NCBI GenBank assembly: GCA_900551495.1
Contig: URWG01000004.1
Coordinates: 1 to 25,946 of the forward strand
Direction of reading: 5' to 3'
DNA length: 25,946 nt
Origin: an uncultured Eubacteriales bacterium
Lineage (GTDB): Bacteria > Bacillota > Clostridia > Oscillospirales > Oscillospiraceae
The stretch's first letter is position 1, and each line of letters begins with the position of its first letter. Positions 1 through 9,207 of the stretch are shown here, piece by piece. The translations under genes and the position numbers were made by a program. The notes under the pieces are model-generated. The model was not told where the DNA came from. It did not search any database and saw only the letters and a program-made list of their open reading frames with translations.

Positions 1-1
1 G

Positions 2-94
2 CGGTGCGGCGCGGAGCCTGAGGGCTGTCCCCTGCCCGCCGTCTGCTTCACGCCGACGGACTATGAAGCCGCACTGCGGCATCCGGAGCTTTGA
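2..94 (+). CDS. 3' end of an upstream gene, probably a DUF58 protein (partial)
   Basis: An open frame enters from the left edge and ends at TGA 92-94; the last residues read FTPTDYEAALRHPEL. Only about 30 residues are visible, too few to recognise by sequence. The DUF58 call is inference from context: MoxR ATPase, DUF58 protein and a membrane transglutaminase-like protein are commonly adjacent in that order, and the next start codon (97) lies only two bases after this stop, as expected of translationally coupled genes. It could be any gene of that operon. Confidence 0.5.
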   Translation, partial: RCGAEPEGCPLPAVCFTPTDYEAALRHPEL

Positions 95-96
95 CC

Positions 97-2178
97 ATGA
101 AACAAACGACCGGCTTTGAACTATTACCGTCCCCCGCGAACGAGCGTCGGGGCGGCGGGCTTTCCGCATTGCCCGCTGCCGCGCTGCTGTCGGCGGGGGT
201 GATGTGGCTGCTCGGTGCGCCGTATTGGGCGCCGCTCAGTGCGCTGTTCTGCGTCGGAGCGGCACTGCTCGGGCGCTTTCGGTGGACGACGGCAGCCGCG
301 CTTGCCCTTGTCGCCGCGTTCTGCGCCGTGTTTTATCGGCAGGTGGGCGCGGGGCTGCTGCAATACGCAAACGCGCTGCTGCACCGTCTGACCGCGCTGG
401 ACGGGCGCATCCATTTATCCTTTGAAACGTCACAGGCGCCGCAGACCGCGTGGCTGTTCGCGCCGCTGAGCCTGCTGTCGGCAGTCGCCGTCCCGGAAGG
501 CGTGCGGCGGGGCGGCGGGGTGCTCTGCGCCGTCTGCTGGACGGTGTTTGCCGCGGGCTGTGCATTGGGCTTTTTTGCGGCGGGCGGGCTGCTGCTCCTG
601 CTTGCGGGGACGGCGGCGCTCGTCCTCTCCCGCGAACGGGCGTTTACCCTGAAAACGGCGGCGCTTTTACTCGTCTGTGCCCTGCTGACCGCGCCGCTCG
701 CTCTGCTGAACGTTCCGAAGAGCGACCTGCCCGCGCGGTTGGAGCGGACGCTGCACCGTCTGCGCTGCGACACCGCGACAAGCACGCTGCCCGAGGGACG
801 GCTCGACACGCTGCCGCCCCGCAGCGACAGCAGCGCCCCCGCGCTGGAGCTTACGATGCAGACGCCGCAAAAGCTGTATCTGCGCGGCTTTTTGGGCGAG
901 CGCTACACGGGCACGGGCTGGACGGCATTGGAAAATGAGACGCTTGCCGACGAAGCCGACCGCTTCTACCGCCTGCACGAGGACGGCTTTTACGCCCAAA
1001 GCAGCATCGGAAGCTCGGCAAAATCGGTTGACATAATATCAGAATCGACCCTGACGGTCACAAATCTTTCCGCGTGCAGCGGGCAGCAATATCTTCCCTA
1101 CGCGCTCGTCGGAAACAACGCGCTCCTGCCCGACATCATCGGCGACAACCGAACGGCGGGTACGCGGGAGACTGTGACGCTGCAATACGCGGCGGGCAGC
1201 GTGCCGCAGTGGTACGCCCTGCAAAGCGCCCTTGCCGCCGCGCAGGACAGCCCCTCCGTGCAGACCTACCTGACCCTTGAGCAGCAGTACCGCGCGTTTG
1301 CCTACGAGCAATACCTACAGCTCACGCCCGAGGCGGCTGCGACTGCCAAGCGGCTGCTGGACGGGCATTTGGAGGGACGGACGCTGGCACAGCTCCGCAG
1401 CGCCGTGCTTGATACACTCGAGGAGTATCTGACCTATGACGAGACGGTCACGACGCAATGCGACGGCGAGGACTTCCTCACGCATCTGAGCGCCGTCGGC
1501 GGGCGGGGCTATGACGTACACTACGCCACCGCTGCCGTGCTGCTGCTGCGCTGCTGCGGCGTTCCGTCGCGCTACGTTGAGGGCTACTATCTGCCCGCCG
1601 CGGACGCTGCGCAAAGCGTGACCCTGACCGGGCAACACGCCCACGCTTGGGCGGAATACTACCTTGACGGCGTGGGCTGGGTCCCGTTTGAGGTCACGCC
1701 GCCCTACATGGACAACGAGGAAAGCACGCTGAACGCCGCCTCTGAGAAGGAATACGAGCCGCCGCAGCTTCCCCCGCCCGTGCAGCAGCCGCAGGAACGG
1801 GAACAGCCGCACCGAACGCCGCGTCCGTCGTGGCAATGGCTGCTTTTGCTGCTGCTTCTGCCCTTAGCGGCGATCGTTCGGACGGTTCTGCGCCGCAGAC
1901 GACTGAAAAAACGGCTCTCGGCGCTCAATTCCGCCGCCCCGCGCGACGCCGTTGCGGGTCGGTACGGCTATGCGGTCTACCTACAGCGGCAAACGGGGCT
2001 TAGCCTTCCCGACGAGGAGGCGGAGGCGCTCAACCGCGAGGCGCTGTTCAGCGATCACCCGATCACCGAGGCGCAGGCGGCGCGGATGGCGCAATATGTC
2101 GATGCCGTCCGCGCGCTGTGTCGGACGCGAAGCCCGTGGCAGCGGCTGTGCGACCGCCTTTGGCGCTGTATTTATTAG
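97..2178 (+). CDS. Membrane-anchored transglutaminase-like protein (TgpA type), catalytic Cys replaced by Asp
   Basis: 693 residues from ATG 97; a TTG six bases earlier overlaps the previous stop and is less likely. Several hydrophobic segments fill the first ~210 residues, an extracytoplasmic region follows, then a transglutaminase-like core (about 415-540), a proline-rich linker and one membrane helix (WQWLLLLLLLPLAAIV) before a basic cytoplasmic tail. This is the TgpA/DUF3488-transglutaminase layout at its usual length. The core shows HYATAAVLLLRCCGVPSR, HAHAW with His516, and GWVPFEVTP with Glu532. Where active members read GYCVHFA or GFCEHYA, this protein reads GYDVHYA: the nucleophile position is Asp473 (GAC 1513-1515). 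Hydrolase or crosslinking activity by the classical mechanism is therefore doubtful; a binding or structural role is possible. The family is linked to cell-envelope processes, but no substrate can be named. Confidence 0.85.
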   Translation: MKQTTGFELLPSPANERRGGGLSALPAAALLSAGVMWLLGAPYWAPLSALFCVGAALLGRFRWTTAAALALVAAFCAVFYRQVGAGLLQYANALLHRLTALDGRIHLSFETSQAPQTAWLFAPLSLLSAVAVPEGVRRGGGVLCAVCWTVFAAGCALGFFAAGGLLLLLAGTAALVLSRERAFTLKTAALLLVCALLTAPLALLNVPKSDLPARLERTLHRLRCDTATSTLPEGRLDTLPPRSDSSAPALELTMQTPQKLYLRGFLGERYTGTGWTALENETLADEADRFYRLHEDGFYAQSSIGSSAKSVDIISESTLTVTNLSACSGQQYLPYALVGNNALLPDIIGDNRTAGTRETVTLQYAAGSVPQWYALQSALAAAQDSPSVQTYLTLEQQYRAFAYEQYLQLTPEAAATAKRLLDGHLEGRTLAQLRSAVLDTLEEYLTYDETVTTQCDGEDFLTHLSAVGGRGYDVHYATAAVLLLRCCGVPSRYVEGYYLPAADAAQSVTLTGQHAHAWAEYYLDGVGWVPFEVTPPYMDNEESTLNAASEKEYEPPQLPPPVQQPQEREQPHRTPRPSWQWLLLLLLLPLAAIVRTVLRRRRLKKRLSALNSAAPRDAVAGRYGYAVYLQRQTGLSLPDEEAEALNREALFSDHPITEAQAARMAQYVDAVRALCRTRSPWQRLCDRLWRCIY

Positions 2179-2179
2179 G

Positions 2180-2228
2180 GGACGCTCTGAAAAAATTGAC
2201 CTTCCTTGCGGATTTCGTCAGAGCTTCC
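2180..2228 (+). repeat. Hairpin element after the transglutaminase gene
   Basis: Arms GGACGCTCTGA (2180-2190) and TCAGAGCTTCC (2218-2228) pair with one mismatch and start one base after the stop codon. The right arm is identical to that of the hairpin at 21943-21997, which also directly follows a stop codon, so both look like copies of one small repeat. A short T-rich stretch follows (2236-2242). It could act as a leaky terminator or attenuator before the SLH gene. Confidence 0.55.
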
Positions 2229-2262
2229 TAACGCTATTTTTGTTCTCCGAGGAGGCACGATT

Positions 2263-5200
2263 ATGAAAAAATTTCTTGTTATCCTGCTCTGCGCCGCGCT
2301 GCTGTGCGGTATCCTGCCGGTCAGTGCTGCGGGCAGCGGGCACTTCTTCCTGACCGTTGTGACCGCCGGACGGACGCTGGTCGCCCCCTGCGCGATCAAG
2401 TACGAGGCGGGACAGACGCTGCGGGAGGCGCTGCTGGCTGCCGAGCCGACGTTCACCGGCTTGGAGGACGGCTTCATCACGGAGATCAACGGCGTCGCAG
2501 GCAACTTTACGATATATTATGACGGCGGAAGCTCGCTCGATGTACCCGCCGACGGCGTGACGACGATGCTCATTTCCGAGCGGGAATCCTGCCCCGACGA
2601 GCTGCTGACGCTGGCAGGCGCACTGGGCGCGTTCAATCTGCGGACCGATCATGTGCAGAGCTATCCCGCGGCACGGGAGGCATACAACAAGGCGCTGAAC
2701 GGACTGCGCAGCGCCGATGCTGCGACGGCGAAAGCGCTGCTTGCCGCATTGCAGGAGGCGATCGCCGCCTACGAAGCCGTCTTAGACGGGCAGAAATACA
2801 CCGTCGAGGTCACGGCGGAAGGGGCGGCGCACCTCACGCTGACCGATTCCTACGGCAATGTCACCGCCGTTGACGGGACGCGGGCGCAGGTCATCGCGGG
2901 CGACTACACCTTTTCCCTCTCCGACGGCGGGCAAAACCGCACCGAGGGCAGCCTGACCGTCGGCGGCGACGTCGCAAAGACCGTCACGCTTCCGAGCGGT
3001 CGGTGGTTTGGCACGGTCACGCTGTCGCACACGTCGGGAAAGGGCGACTATGCCTATCCCGCCGACGGCACTACCTATTATATTGAAGACTTTCGGACCG
3101 CGGTCTACCTGAACGCACAGATGGGCGACCTGCCCGACGAAAAGACGACCGCCCTTTACGCCTGCTACGTCGGTTATGATGGGCAGAATTACGCCGACGG
3201 CACGGTCAGCGCCAACCGCCGCAGCTGGGAGAGCACGCAAACGATGCTGCCCACGCTCGTAACGGCGGGAACGGAGGGGCGCAGCTTTTCCCTCGAGGCA
3301 CGCTACCGCGACACCGACGGCAACACGCAAATTCAGTCCCTCCCCCTCCGCGTCGAGCGCACGCCCACGCTGTCGGCGCTGACCGTCACGGGCGACGGCA
3401 CCGTCCTGCCGCTGAGCTTCGCGCCGCAGACGACGGAATACAACGTGACGACCGTTTCCGACGCCTTGGTTTTACAGGCAACGCCGTTCGGTGAAGAATA
3501 TACCGTAACATACAACAATCAGGCAGATACCGCCGTTCCCGTCCGCGACGGGGACGATATCTCCGTCCGCGTCACCCACGAAAGCGGCGCGGAAACGACC
3601 TATGTGCTGCACGTTACAAAGGTCGCTGCCGTCGGCGTCTCGGTCACGACGACGGACGCAGAGACGGACATTATTATCCGCAACGCCGCAGGCTGTGAGA
3701 TCGCGCCGCGCTCGGACGGGAGCTATCGGCTGATTCCGAACGAAAAATACACCTACACCGCGACGAAGAACGAGCATTTCCACACGACCGCCGAATTCAC
3801 CGCCGCCGAGGGGCTGTCCGTCTCCGCCGCAACACCGGAGACGGAGGATCGGCTGACGGATTTCGTACTCTACAGCGCGGCAAACCCCGCCAACGCCATC
3901 ACCTTCCCCGTTGCGCCGCCGGCTGAGGCGGCACGGCACGAATACACCGTAACGGTACCCGACGCCAACTCCGCCGTGTACCTTCAAGCGACCTGCTCCG
4001 ACAGCGCCTACCGCGTTTTTGCCCGCTATAACCGTCAGACCCCGCTGAATACCACGAACGGTATCCCGAACGAGCAGGAGATCGCGCTGCCCGTCAGTCC
4101 GAGCGGCAGAGCGCAGATTTGCAGCTATCTGCTCTCCGTCGGCGGCAATTCCAACACCCTGACGATACGGCTGCGGCGGGAGAGCGGCGGCGTGACCTAT
4201 TATCAGGACTACACGCTGACACTGGCACGGCGGCTGACGCTGCGGGACCTCACCCTCTCGACGGCGGACGGCACGCCGCTGACGCTGACGGACGCGGCGG
4301 GCGCGACGACGACCTTCTCCCGCGACGTCGCGAACTATTACACCCGCATTGTCGGCAGCGCCCGTTCGCTCACCCTGAACGGCACGCTCCGCAGCACCCC
4401 CGTTGAGAGCAATCCGAACAGCGGCGGCTACACCGTCCTGCTCAACGGCGCGCGCTATGAGACGCTGCAAGACGTCGCGGCGGCGCTGGAGCCGACCCTC
4501 CCCGAGGAGACGCTCCGCCTCACCGTCTGCCACACCGACGCGGCGGCGATCCCCACGGAATACACCGTCACCGTCCGAAAGACGGAGCCGACCTATCTGA
4601 CCGTCCGCTGCGACCCGACGGACGCCGCGGTTTTCATCGTCAACACACAGAACGGACGCTCCGTTGCGCCCGCCGAGGACGGACGCTTCCCGCTGACCCC
4701 CGACGACCGCTATCGCATTACCGTGACCGCCGTCGGCTATGTCGGGACGCAAACGACCGAATATATCGCGCCGCAGTCGGATGCGGCGCTGGACTTCACA
4801 CTCACGCAGGCGCCGAAAAACGACAGCTTGCAGGACCTTGACGCCGCATGGCCCGCCTTCCGCGCCGATCGGTACAACAACGGCGTGATCGACGCGCCGA
4901 CCCCGACCGCCGCCGAGGACGCCGTTCTGTACTGGGCGGCAGCGATCGGCGACGGCTATGCCTCCGACGCGGCAGGCTGCCCGATCCTCGTGGACGACTG
5001 CCTGTACACCTATGCCGCCGACAAGATTTACCGTCTCGACAAGAACAGCGGCAACGTGCTTGCCGTCGGAAAAATGGACCACAAATCCAGCTTCGCCATC
5101 AACTCCCCCACCTATGCCGAGGGTATGATCTTCGTGGGGCTGGCGGACGGCTGCATTCAGGCGTTCGACGCGGTAACGCTCGAAACGCTTTGGCTCTACC

Positions 5201-7392
5201 GCGACGCACTGGGCGGTCAGCCGAACTGCCCGATCATCTACCACGACGGCTGCATCTACACCGGCTTCTGGCGGCAGGAGGCGGAGCAGGCGAATTTTGT
5301 CTGCCTCAGCGTGACCGACGAGGACCCGACGCGGGCGGATGAGCAAAAGCTTGCCGCGTGGTACTACACCTCCATGGGCGGCTTCTACTGGGCGGGCGCT
5401 TACGCCTGCGACGACTTTGTGCTGGTCACTACGGATGACGGCTGCTCGGGCTATCTCACCGGCTACAGCCGCATTCTGTCCTTTGACCCGAGGAGCGGCG
5501 TCCTGCTCGACGAGCTGACCCTGCCGCATACCGGCGACGCAAGAAGCTCGGTCGCCTTCGTACCCGACAGCGAAACGAGCGTCTCCGGAACCGCGTATTT
5601 CACCACCAAGGGCGGTTATTTCTACGGTGTCGCCGTCGATGCGGACGGGCAGTTCGGCAAGCTGCGCTCCGTGCGCCTGTCCAACGGCGGAAACGATCCG
5701 AAGAAGCCCGCCATGAGCACCTGCACGCCCACGATCTACAACGGGCGGGCATACGTCGGCGTGTCCGGCACGGCACAGTTCGGCGCGTACTCCGGTCACA
5801 ATCTGACGGTGATCGACCTGAACACGATGGCGGTCGTCTACAGCGTCCCCACGCAGGGCTACCCGCAGACGAGCGGCATCCTGACCACTGCCTACGACGA
5901 GGGCGATGGCACGGTTTCCGTCTATTTCTTCGATAATTACACGCCCGGCAAGCTCCGCGTCCTCCGCGACCGCCCCGGGCAGACCGCTGCGGAGCCGACG
6001 ACCGTCGAAACGGCGGACGGCAGGCAGCTTGACACCGCCTACGTCCTGTTCACGCCGAGCGGCGAGCAGGCGCAGTACGCCATTTGCAGCCCCATTGCGG
6101 ACGCGGACGGCACGATCTATTTCAAAAACGATTCCGGCTATCTGATGGCGGTCGGCAGCGTCCCGACGGAGGTAACCGTAACCACGCAGCCGGAAAAGAC
6201 GGTCTACCACGTCGGTGAGGTCTTTGATCCGAAGGGCATGACCGTGACGGCGACCTTTGCCAACGGCACAAGGCGCGACGTGACGGATTCCGTCTCGTAC
6301 TCCGACGCCCCGCTGACCATGGACGACAACGCCTTCCAGATCGCGCTGAAAAACGTCCTCTATCAGGACAAGGACGGCGCGGCGGGGACAACGTTCCACG
6401 CCCCGATCGGGCTGGCGTCCCTCAGCGTCCGCGCCCACCTTTACACCGAGGTCGAGGCAAACGAGACGGGACACCGCGGCGTTTGCAGCTACTGCGGCGA
6501 AAAGGACGAGGACTTCCGACCGCACGAATTTTCGTGGGTGATCGACCGCGAGGCGACCGAGCAGGAGGTCGGACTGAAGCATGAGGAGTGCTACTGCGGC
6601 TACCGTCGGAGCGAGAACACGGAAATTCCGCGCCTGACCCATACGCACCGCTACACGGAGAGCGTCACGCCGCCGACCTGCACGGAGCGGGGCTTCACGA
6701 CCTACACCTGCGCCGCCTGCGGCGACAGCTACGAGGGTATGTTTGTCGAGGCACTCGGGCATGCTTATCGGGACGGCGCCTGCACCCGCTGCGGCGCGAA
6801 GGACCCGAATTACCTTCCCGACGAGCCGAAACCCGTCGAATTCCTTGACGTTTCCGCCAAGGCATGGTATAAAAATGCGGTAGACTACGCCGTTTCAAAC
6901 GAGCTGATGAATGGCGTGGGTGGCGGGCGCTTTGACCCCGACGGCTCGATGACCCGTGCTATGCTCGTCACGGTGCTTTGGCGCTATGCGGGCAAGCCGA
7001 CGGAGGGCGTAAGCAGCTTCTCCGACGTGCCGAGCGGAACGTGGTACTCCGCCGCCGTCGCATGGGCAGCGCACAACGGCGTGGTCAACGGCATCGGCGA
7101 CAACCGCTTCGACCCCGACGGCAAGATCACGCGGGAACAGCTGGCAGTCATTCTGTTCCGTTACGCGAACAAACTGGAGCGAACCACGGAAAAACGCGGC
7201 GATTTTGACCGCTTTGCCGACGCGTCCGCAGTCAGCAGCTACGCGACCGACGCGCTGCGCTGGGCGGTTGCGGAGGGCATCGTCGGCGGCAGCAGGGACG
7301 GCGGCGCGCTCCGTCTCAATCCGCAGGGCAGCGCCACCCGCGCCGAGGTCGCCACGCTCCTGATGCGCTATATTGAAAACTTTCTGAAATAA
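2263..7392 (+). CDS. Large secreted SLH surface protein with DUF4430-like, cadherin-like and PQQ-propeller domains
   Basis: 1709 residues. ATG 2263 is chosen because a purine-rich ribosome site (GAGGAGG) lies just upstream and it opens a classic signal peptide, MKKFLVILLCAALLCGILPVSAA. Order: signal peptide; DUF4430-like domain (~25-110, AGQTLREALLAAEPTF, FTIYYDG); helical stretch (~130-190); beta-rich region with two cadherin-like beta-sandwich repeats (~369-452 and ~659-772, PF12733-like); PEGA-like segment (~775-835); PQQ-like beta-propeller (~859-1299, e.g. YAADKIYRLDKNSG); Ig-like domain (~1300-1360); Cys-rich region with CxxC pairs (CSYC, CAAC, CTRC; ~1403-1523); three SLH repeats (~1527-1707) that should bind secondary cell-wall polymer. 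It probably sits on the cell surface and binds a ligand. The ECF genes follow after a repeat-filled gap, so joint function is inferred from proximity and the shared DUF4430 family. Confidence 0.88.
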   Translation: MKKFLVILLCAALLCGILPVSAAGSGHFFLTVVTAGRTLVAPCAIKYEAGQTLREALLAAEPTFTGLEDGFITEINGVAGNFTIYYDGGSSLDVPADGVTTMLISERESCPDELLTLAGALGAFNLRTDHVQSYPAAREAYNKALNGLRSADAATAKALLAALQEAIAAYEAVLDGQKYTVEVTAEGAAHLTLTDSYGNVTAVDGTRAQVIAGDYTFSLSDGGQNRTEGSLTVGGDVAKTVTLPSGRWFGTVTLSHTSGKGDYAYPADGTTYYIEDFRTAVYLNAQMGDLPDEKTTALYACYVGYDGQNYADGTVSANRRSWESTQTMLPTLVTAGTEGRSFSLEARYRDTDGNTQIQSLPLRVERTPTLSALTVTGDGTVLPLSFAPQTTEYNVTTVSDALVLQATPFGEEYTVTYNNQADTAVPVRDGDDISVRVTHESGAETTYVLHVTKVAAVGVSVTTTDAETDIIIRNAAGCEIAPRSDGSYRLIPNEKYTYTATKNEHFHTTAEFTAAEGLSVSAATPETEDRLTDFVLYSAANPANAITFPVAPPAEAARHEYTVTVPDANSAVYLQATCSDSAYRVFARYNRQTPLNTTNGIPNEQEIALPVSPSGRAQICSYLLSVGGNSNTLTIRLRRESGGVTYYQDYTLTLARRLTLRDLTLSTADGTPLTLTDAAGATTTFSRDVANYYTRIVGSARSLTLNGTLRSTPVESNPNSGGYTVLLNGARYETLQDVAAALEPTLPEETLRLTVCHTDAAAIPTEYTVTVRKTEPTYLTVRCDPTDAAVFIVNTQNGRSVAPAEDGRFPLTPDDRYRITVTAVGYVGTQTTEYIAPQSDAALDFTLTQAPKNDSLQDLDAAWPAFRADRYNNGVIDAPTPTAAEDAVLYWAAAIGDGYASDAAGCPILVDDCLYTYAADKIYRLDKNSGNVLAVGKMDHKSSFAINSPTYAEGMIFVGLADGCIQAFDAVTLETLWLYRDALGGQPNCPIIYHDGCIYTGFWRQEAEQANFVCLSVTDEDPTRADEQKLAAWYYTSMGGFYWAGAYACDDFVLVTTDDGCSGYLTGYSRILSFDPRSGVLLDELTLPHTGDARSSVAFVPDSETSVSGTAYFTTKGGYFYGVAVDADGQFGKLRSVRLSNGGNDPKKPAMSTCTPTIYNGRAYVGVSGTAQFGAYSGHNLTVIDLNTMAVVYSVPTQGYPQTSGILTTAYDEGDGTVSVYFFDNYTPGKLRVLRDRPGQTAAEPTTVETADGRQLDTAYVLFTPSGEQAQYAICSPIADADGTIYFKNDSGYLMAVGSVPTEVTVTTQPEKTVYHVGEVFDPKGMTVTATFANGTRRDVTDSVSYSDAPLTMDDNAFQIALKNVLYQDKDGAAGTTFHAPIGLASLSVRAHLYTEVEANETGHRGVCSYCGEKDEDFRPHEFSWVIDREATEQEVGLKHEECYCGYRRSENTEIPRLTHTHRYTESVTPPTCTERGFTTYTCAACGDSYEGMFVEALGHAYRDGACTRCGAKDPNYLPDEPKPVEFLDVSAKAWYKNAVDYAVSNELMNGVGGGRFDPDGSMTRAMLVTVLWRYAGKPTEGVSSFSDVPSGTWYSAAVAWAAHNGVVNGIGDNRFDPDGKITREQLAVILFRYANKLERTTEKRGDFDRFADASAVSSYATDALRWAVAEGIVGGSRDGGALRLNPQGSATRAEVATLLMRYIENFLK

Positions 7393-7420
7393 CCGAATCG
7401 CTGCGAATATAGCCGCACCC

Positions 7421-7700
7421 TTTACCTCCCTCTGATGTGGGAGGTAAGACTGTCAAAAAAAGTGCCGAGTTTGTCATTGCGAGGGTGCTTGCACCCGTGG
7501 CAATCTCGCAGGACTGTTTTGAAATCTCGATGGATCTCGGCGAATTCGAAAGATTTCACATGAGATTCCCACGTCGCTTCGCTCCGACCGGCAAGCGGAG
7601 AGCCCGTATCCGTAAGACTCCTTCGTCGCCAACGGCTACGGCTTCGGAATGACATAACTGAGGATTCTTCCGCACGCTGACCTCTCTCGTCAGAGGGAGC
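7421..7700. repeat. Outer palindromic repeat arms enclosing a nested repeat
   Basis: The left end is a perfect 9-bp hairpin, TTACCTCCC (7422-7430) with GGGAGGTAA (7439-7447). The right end (about 7680-7700) contains CGTCAGAGGGAG, the inverse of CTCCCTCTGATG at 7426-7437 with one mismatch. The two arms therefore form terminal inverted repeats around the TCATTGCGAG element. The layout suggests a miniature transposable element with a second one nested in it. The whole gene-free gap 7393-7804 is otherwise without convincing coding capacity. No cobalamin riboswitch motif was recognised in it; a weak hairpin with a T run (CACC...GGTG then TTTTT, 7712-7729) is the only terminator-like signal. Confidence 0.55.
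7450..7655 (+). repeat. Dispersed ~200-bp TCATTGCGAG repeat, copy 1
   Basis: It starts TGTCAAAAAAAGT, then TGTCATTGCGAGGG, CGTGGCAATCTCGCAGG, GAGATTCCCACGTCGCTTCG, CCGTATCCGTAAG, and ends CTTCGGAATGACA. The same blocks in the same order occur at 25418-25625 and 25724-25946. TGTCATTGCGAG at one end and sequence ending in AATGACA at the other give imperfect terminal inversion, as in miniature inverted-repeat elements common in Clostridia. The short open frames across it are not conserved between copies and are not genes. Confidence 0.8.
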
Positions 7701-7804
7701 CAATCGGCGTTCACCCGATCGGTGTTTTTCTGATTTTAATGTCCTTTTAACCGTCCGAAAGAATCGCTGCGGCGATTCCCCGTCCGTAATTTACACTGTT
7801 TGCT

Positions 7805-8329
7805 ATGAAGAAAAACCTGCTTCTCCTGCTTGCGATTGCCGTGCTCGTCGCGGCGGTACTCCTGACGTGCGACATCCAATCCGTGGATGAGTTCTATCTC
7901 CTCCACTTGGAGGACATTGAGGAGGGAGCGCCTGCGGTGACGCTCTCCATCCGCTGCGACACGGCGCTGGAAAACGCCGACCGCTTGGATGACGGTGTGC
8001 TCGACTACCTGCCCGCCGACGGCACGATCCTGCCCTCGACCCGGTACGCTCTGCGCTCCGGCGACACGGTGTTCGACGTCCTCTACCGTGCGGTGCGCCA
8101 CGAGCGCATCCCCTTTGAATACCAGGAAACGCCGCTCTACGGCAGCATCTACGTCGAGGGGCTGGGGTATCTTTACGAATTTTCCTGCGGACCGACCTCG
8201 GGGTGGGTCTATCGGGTCAACGGCAGCTTCCCCGATCGCGGCTGCTCGGCTTACGCGCTGTCCGACGGGGACGTGATCGAGTGGGTCTACACCTGCTCGC
8301 TGGGAGAGGATGTGGGCTATCGGCAGTGA
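7805..8329 (+). CDS. Small exported DUF4430 protein, candidate cofactor-binding partner of the ECF transporter
   Basis: 174 residues. An N-terminal hydrophobic segment (residues ~5-22) is a signal peptide or anchor; LLTC at its end is at best a poor lipobox. The rest matches the DUF4430 pattern: a start like LRSGDTVFDVLYRAV, then YGSIYVEGLG, GWVYRVNGSFPD and LSDGDVIEWVYT. DUF4430 is related to the C-terminal domain of transcobalamin and intrinsic factor, so a role presenting cobalamin or a similar cofactor outside the membrane is reasonable inference, not proof. No clear Shine-Dalgarno sequence precedes ATG 7805, which is odd for this window. The stop overlaps the GTG start of ecfT (GTGA), indicating coupled translation with the transporter genes. 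Confidence 0.82.
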   Translation: MKKNLLLLLAIAVLVAAVLLTCDIQSVDEFYLLHLEDIEEGAPAVTLSIRCDTALENADRLDDGVLDYLPADGTILPSTRYALRSGDTVFDVLYRAVRHERIPFEYQETPLYGSIYVEGLGYLYEFSCGPTSGWVYRVNGSFPDRGCSAYALSDGDVIEWVYTCSLGEDVGYRQ

Positions 8330-9207
8330 GATTTTTTGAACGCTATCACCCCACGGCGCTGCTGGCATATTTTGCGGCGGTGCTGCTGATCGCAATGTTC
8401 TCGGCAAGCCCCGTGACCGTGCTCCTTGCGCTGGCAGGCGGGCTGTGCTTCGCCGCAACAATGACGACGCGGCGGGAAAAGCTGACCGATCTGACCTTTT
8501 ACCTCCCGCTCGTGCTGCTCGTCACGCTGACCAACCCGCTTTTTTCGCACAACGGCGTCACACCCCTGTTCTTCCTGAACGGGCGGGCGATCACGCTCGA
8601 GGCGATCCTTTACGGCGCGGGGCTGGGCTTCACGCTTTGGGCGGTGCTGCTGTGGTGTCGCTGCTGGAGCCGCATCATGACGAGCGAAAAGCTGCTGTAT
8701 CTGTTCGGACGGGCAATCCCGCGCCTGTCGCTGGTGCTGTCGATGGCGCTGCGGTATGTCCCGCTGCTGCGTCGGCAGGCGAAAAAGCTCGAACGGGCGC
8801 AGCAGACGCTCGGCCTGTACACCTCGGAAAGCTATCTCGACCGCCTGCGGTCAAAGCTCTCTGTCTATTCGGGGCTGGTCGGCTGGTCACTGGAGAACGC
8901 CGTGGAGGTCAGCCGCTCGATGAAGGCACGCGGCTATGGGCTGAAGGGGCGCACCGCATATTCAAACTATCACTTTACGCACCGCGACGCCGTGCTGCTC
9001 ATACTGACGCTTGTGACGGCGGGGCTGTATCTGACGGTCGGCGTCCTCGGCTACGGCGGCTTTACCTACTACCCCGCGCTGAGCGGCGTGGACACGCGTC
9101 CGCTTGCGCTGGCGGGTGACCTTGCCTTTGCGGTGCTGGCTTTCGCGCCGTTTATCATCGAAGGAGGGCAGACGCTGCAATGGAATTACTGCAAGTCAAA
9201 GATCTGA
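8326..9207 (+). CDS. ecfT: ECF transporter transmembrane component EcfT
   Basis: 293 residues from GTG 8326, which overlaps the previous stop as GTGA. An ATG further upstream (8203) would add 41 residues unlike the family and lies inside the DUF4430 gene, so the GTG is preferred. The protein is hydrophobic, with about five or six membrane helices. It carries the coupling-helix signature SRSMKARGYGLKG, whose Ala-Arg-Gly motif contacts the ATPases in EcfT/CbiQ proteins. The length is typical. It scaffolds the S component and transmits ATPase movements. Its 3' end overlaps the ATPase start at 9180 by 28 bases. Order DUF4430-T-AA-S is that of a dedicated group I ECF system rather than a shared module. 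Confidence 0.9.
   Translation: MRFFERYHPTALLAYFAAVLLIAMFSASPVTVLLALAGGLCFAATMTTRREKLTDLTFYLPLVLLVTLTNPLFSHNGVTPLFFLNGRAITLEAILYGAGLGFTLWAVLLWCRCWSRIMTSEKLLYLFGRAIPRLSLVLSMALRYVPLLRRQAKKLERAQQTLGLYTSESYLDRLRSKLSVYSGLVGWSLENAVEVSRSMKARGYGLKGRTAYSNYHFTHRDAVLLILTLVTAGLYLTVGVLGYGGFTYYPALSGVDTRPLALAGDLAFAVLAFAPFIIEGGQTLQWNYCKSKI

Noticed and set aside
3472..6762. A 1096-codon open frame on the minus strand across the SLH gene
   Set aside because: Antisense shadow of a GC-rich gene: arginine- and valine-heavy, no domain pattern, no ribosome site, while the plus-strand frame has a signal peptide and clear domains.
7437..7652. Short open frames within the TCATTGCGAG repeats
   Set aside because: Frames and lengths differ between the three copies, and the DNA pattern (palindromic ends) explains the conservation better than protein coding.
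7393..7804. Cobalamin riboswitch before the DUF4430/ECF genes
   Set aside because: The conserved B12-box pattern was looked for and not found; the gap is explained by repeats.
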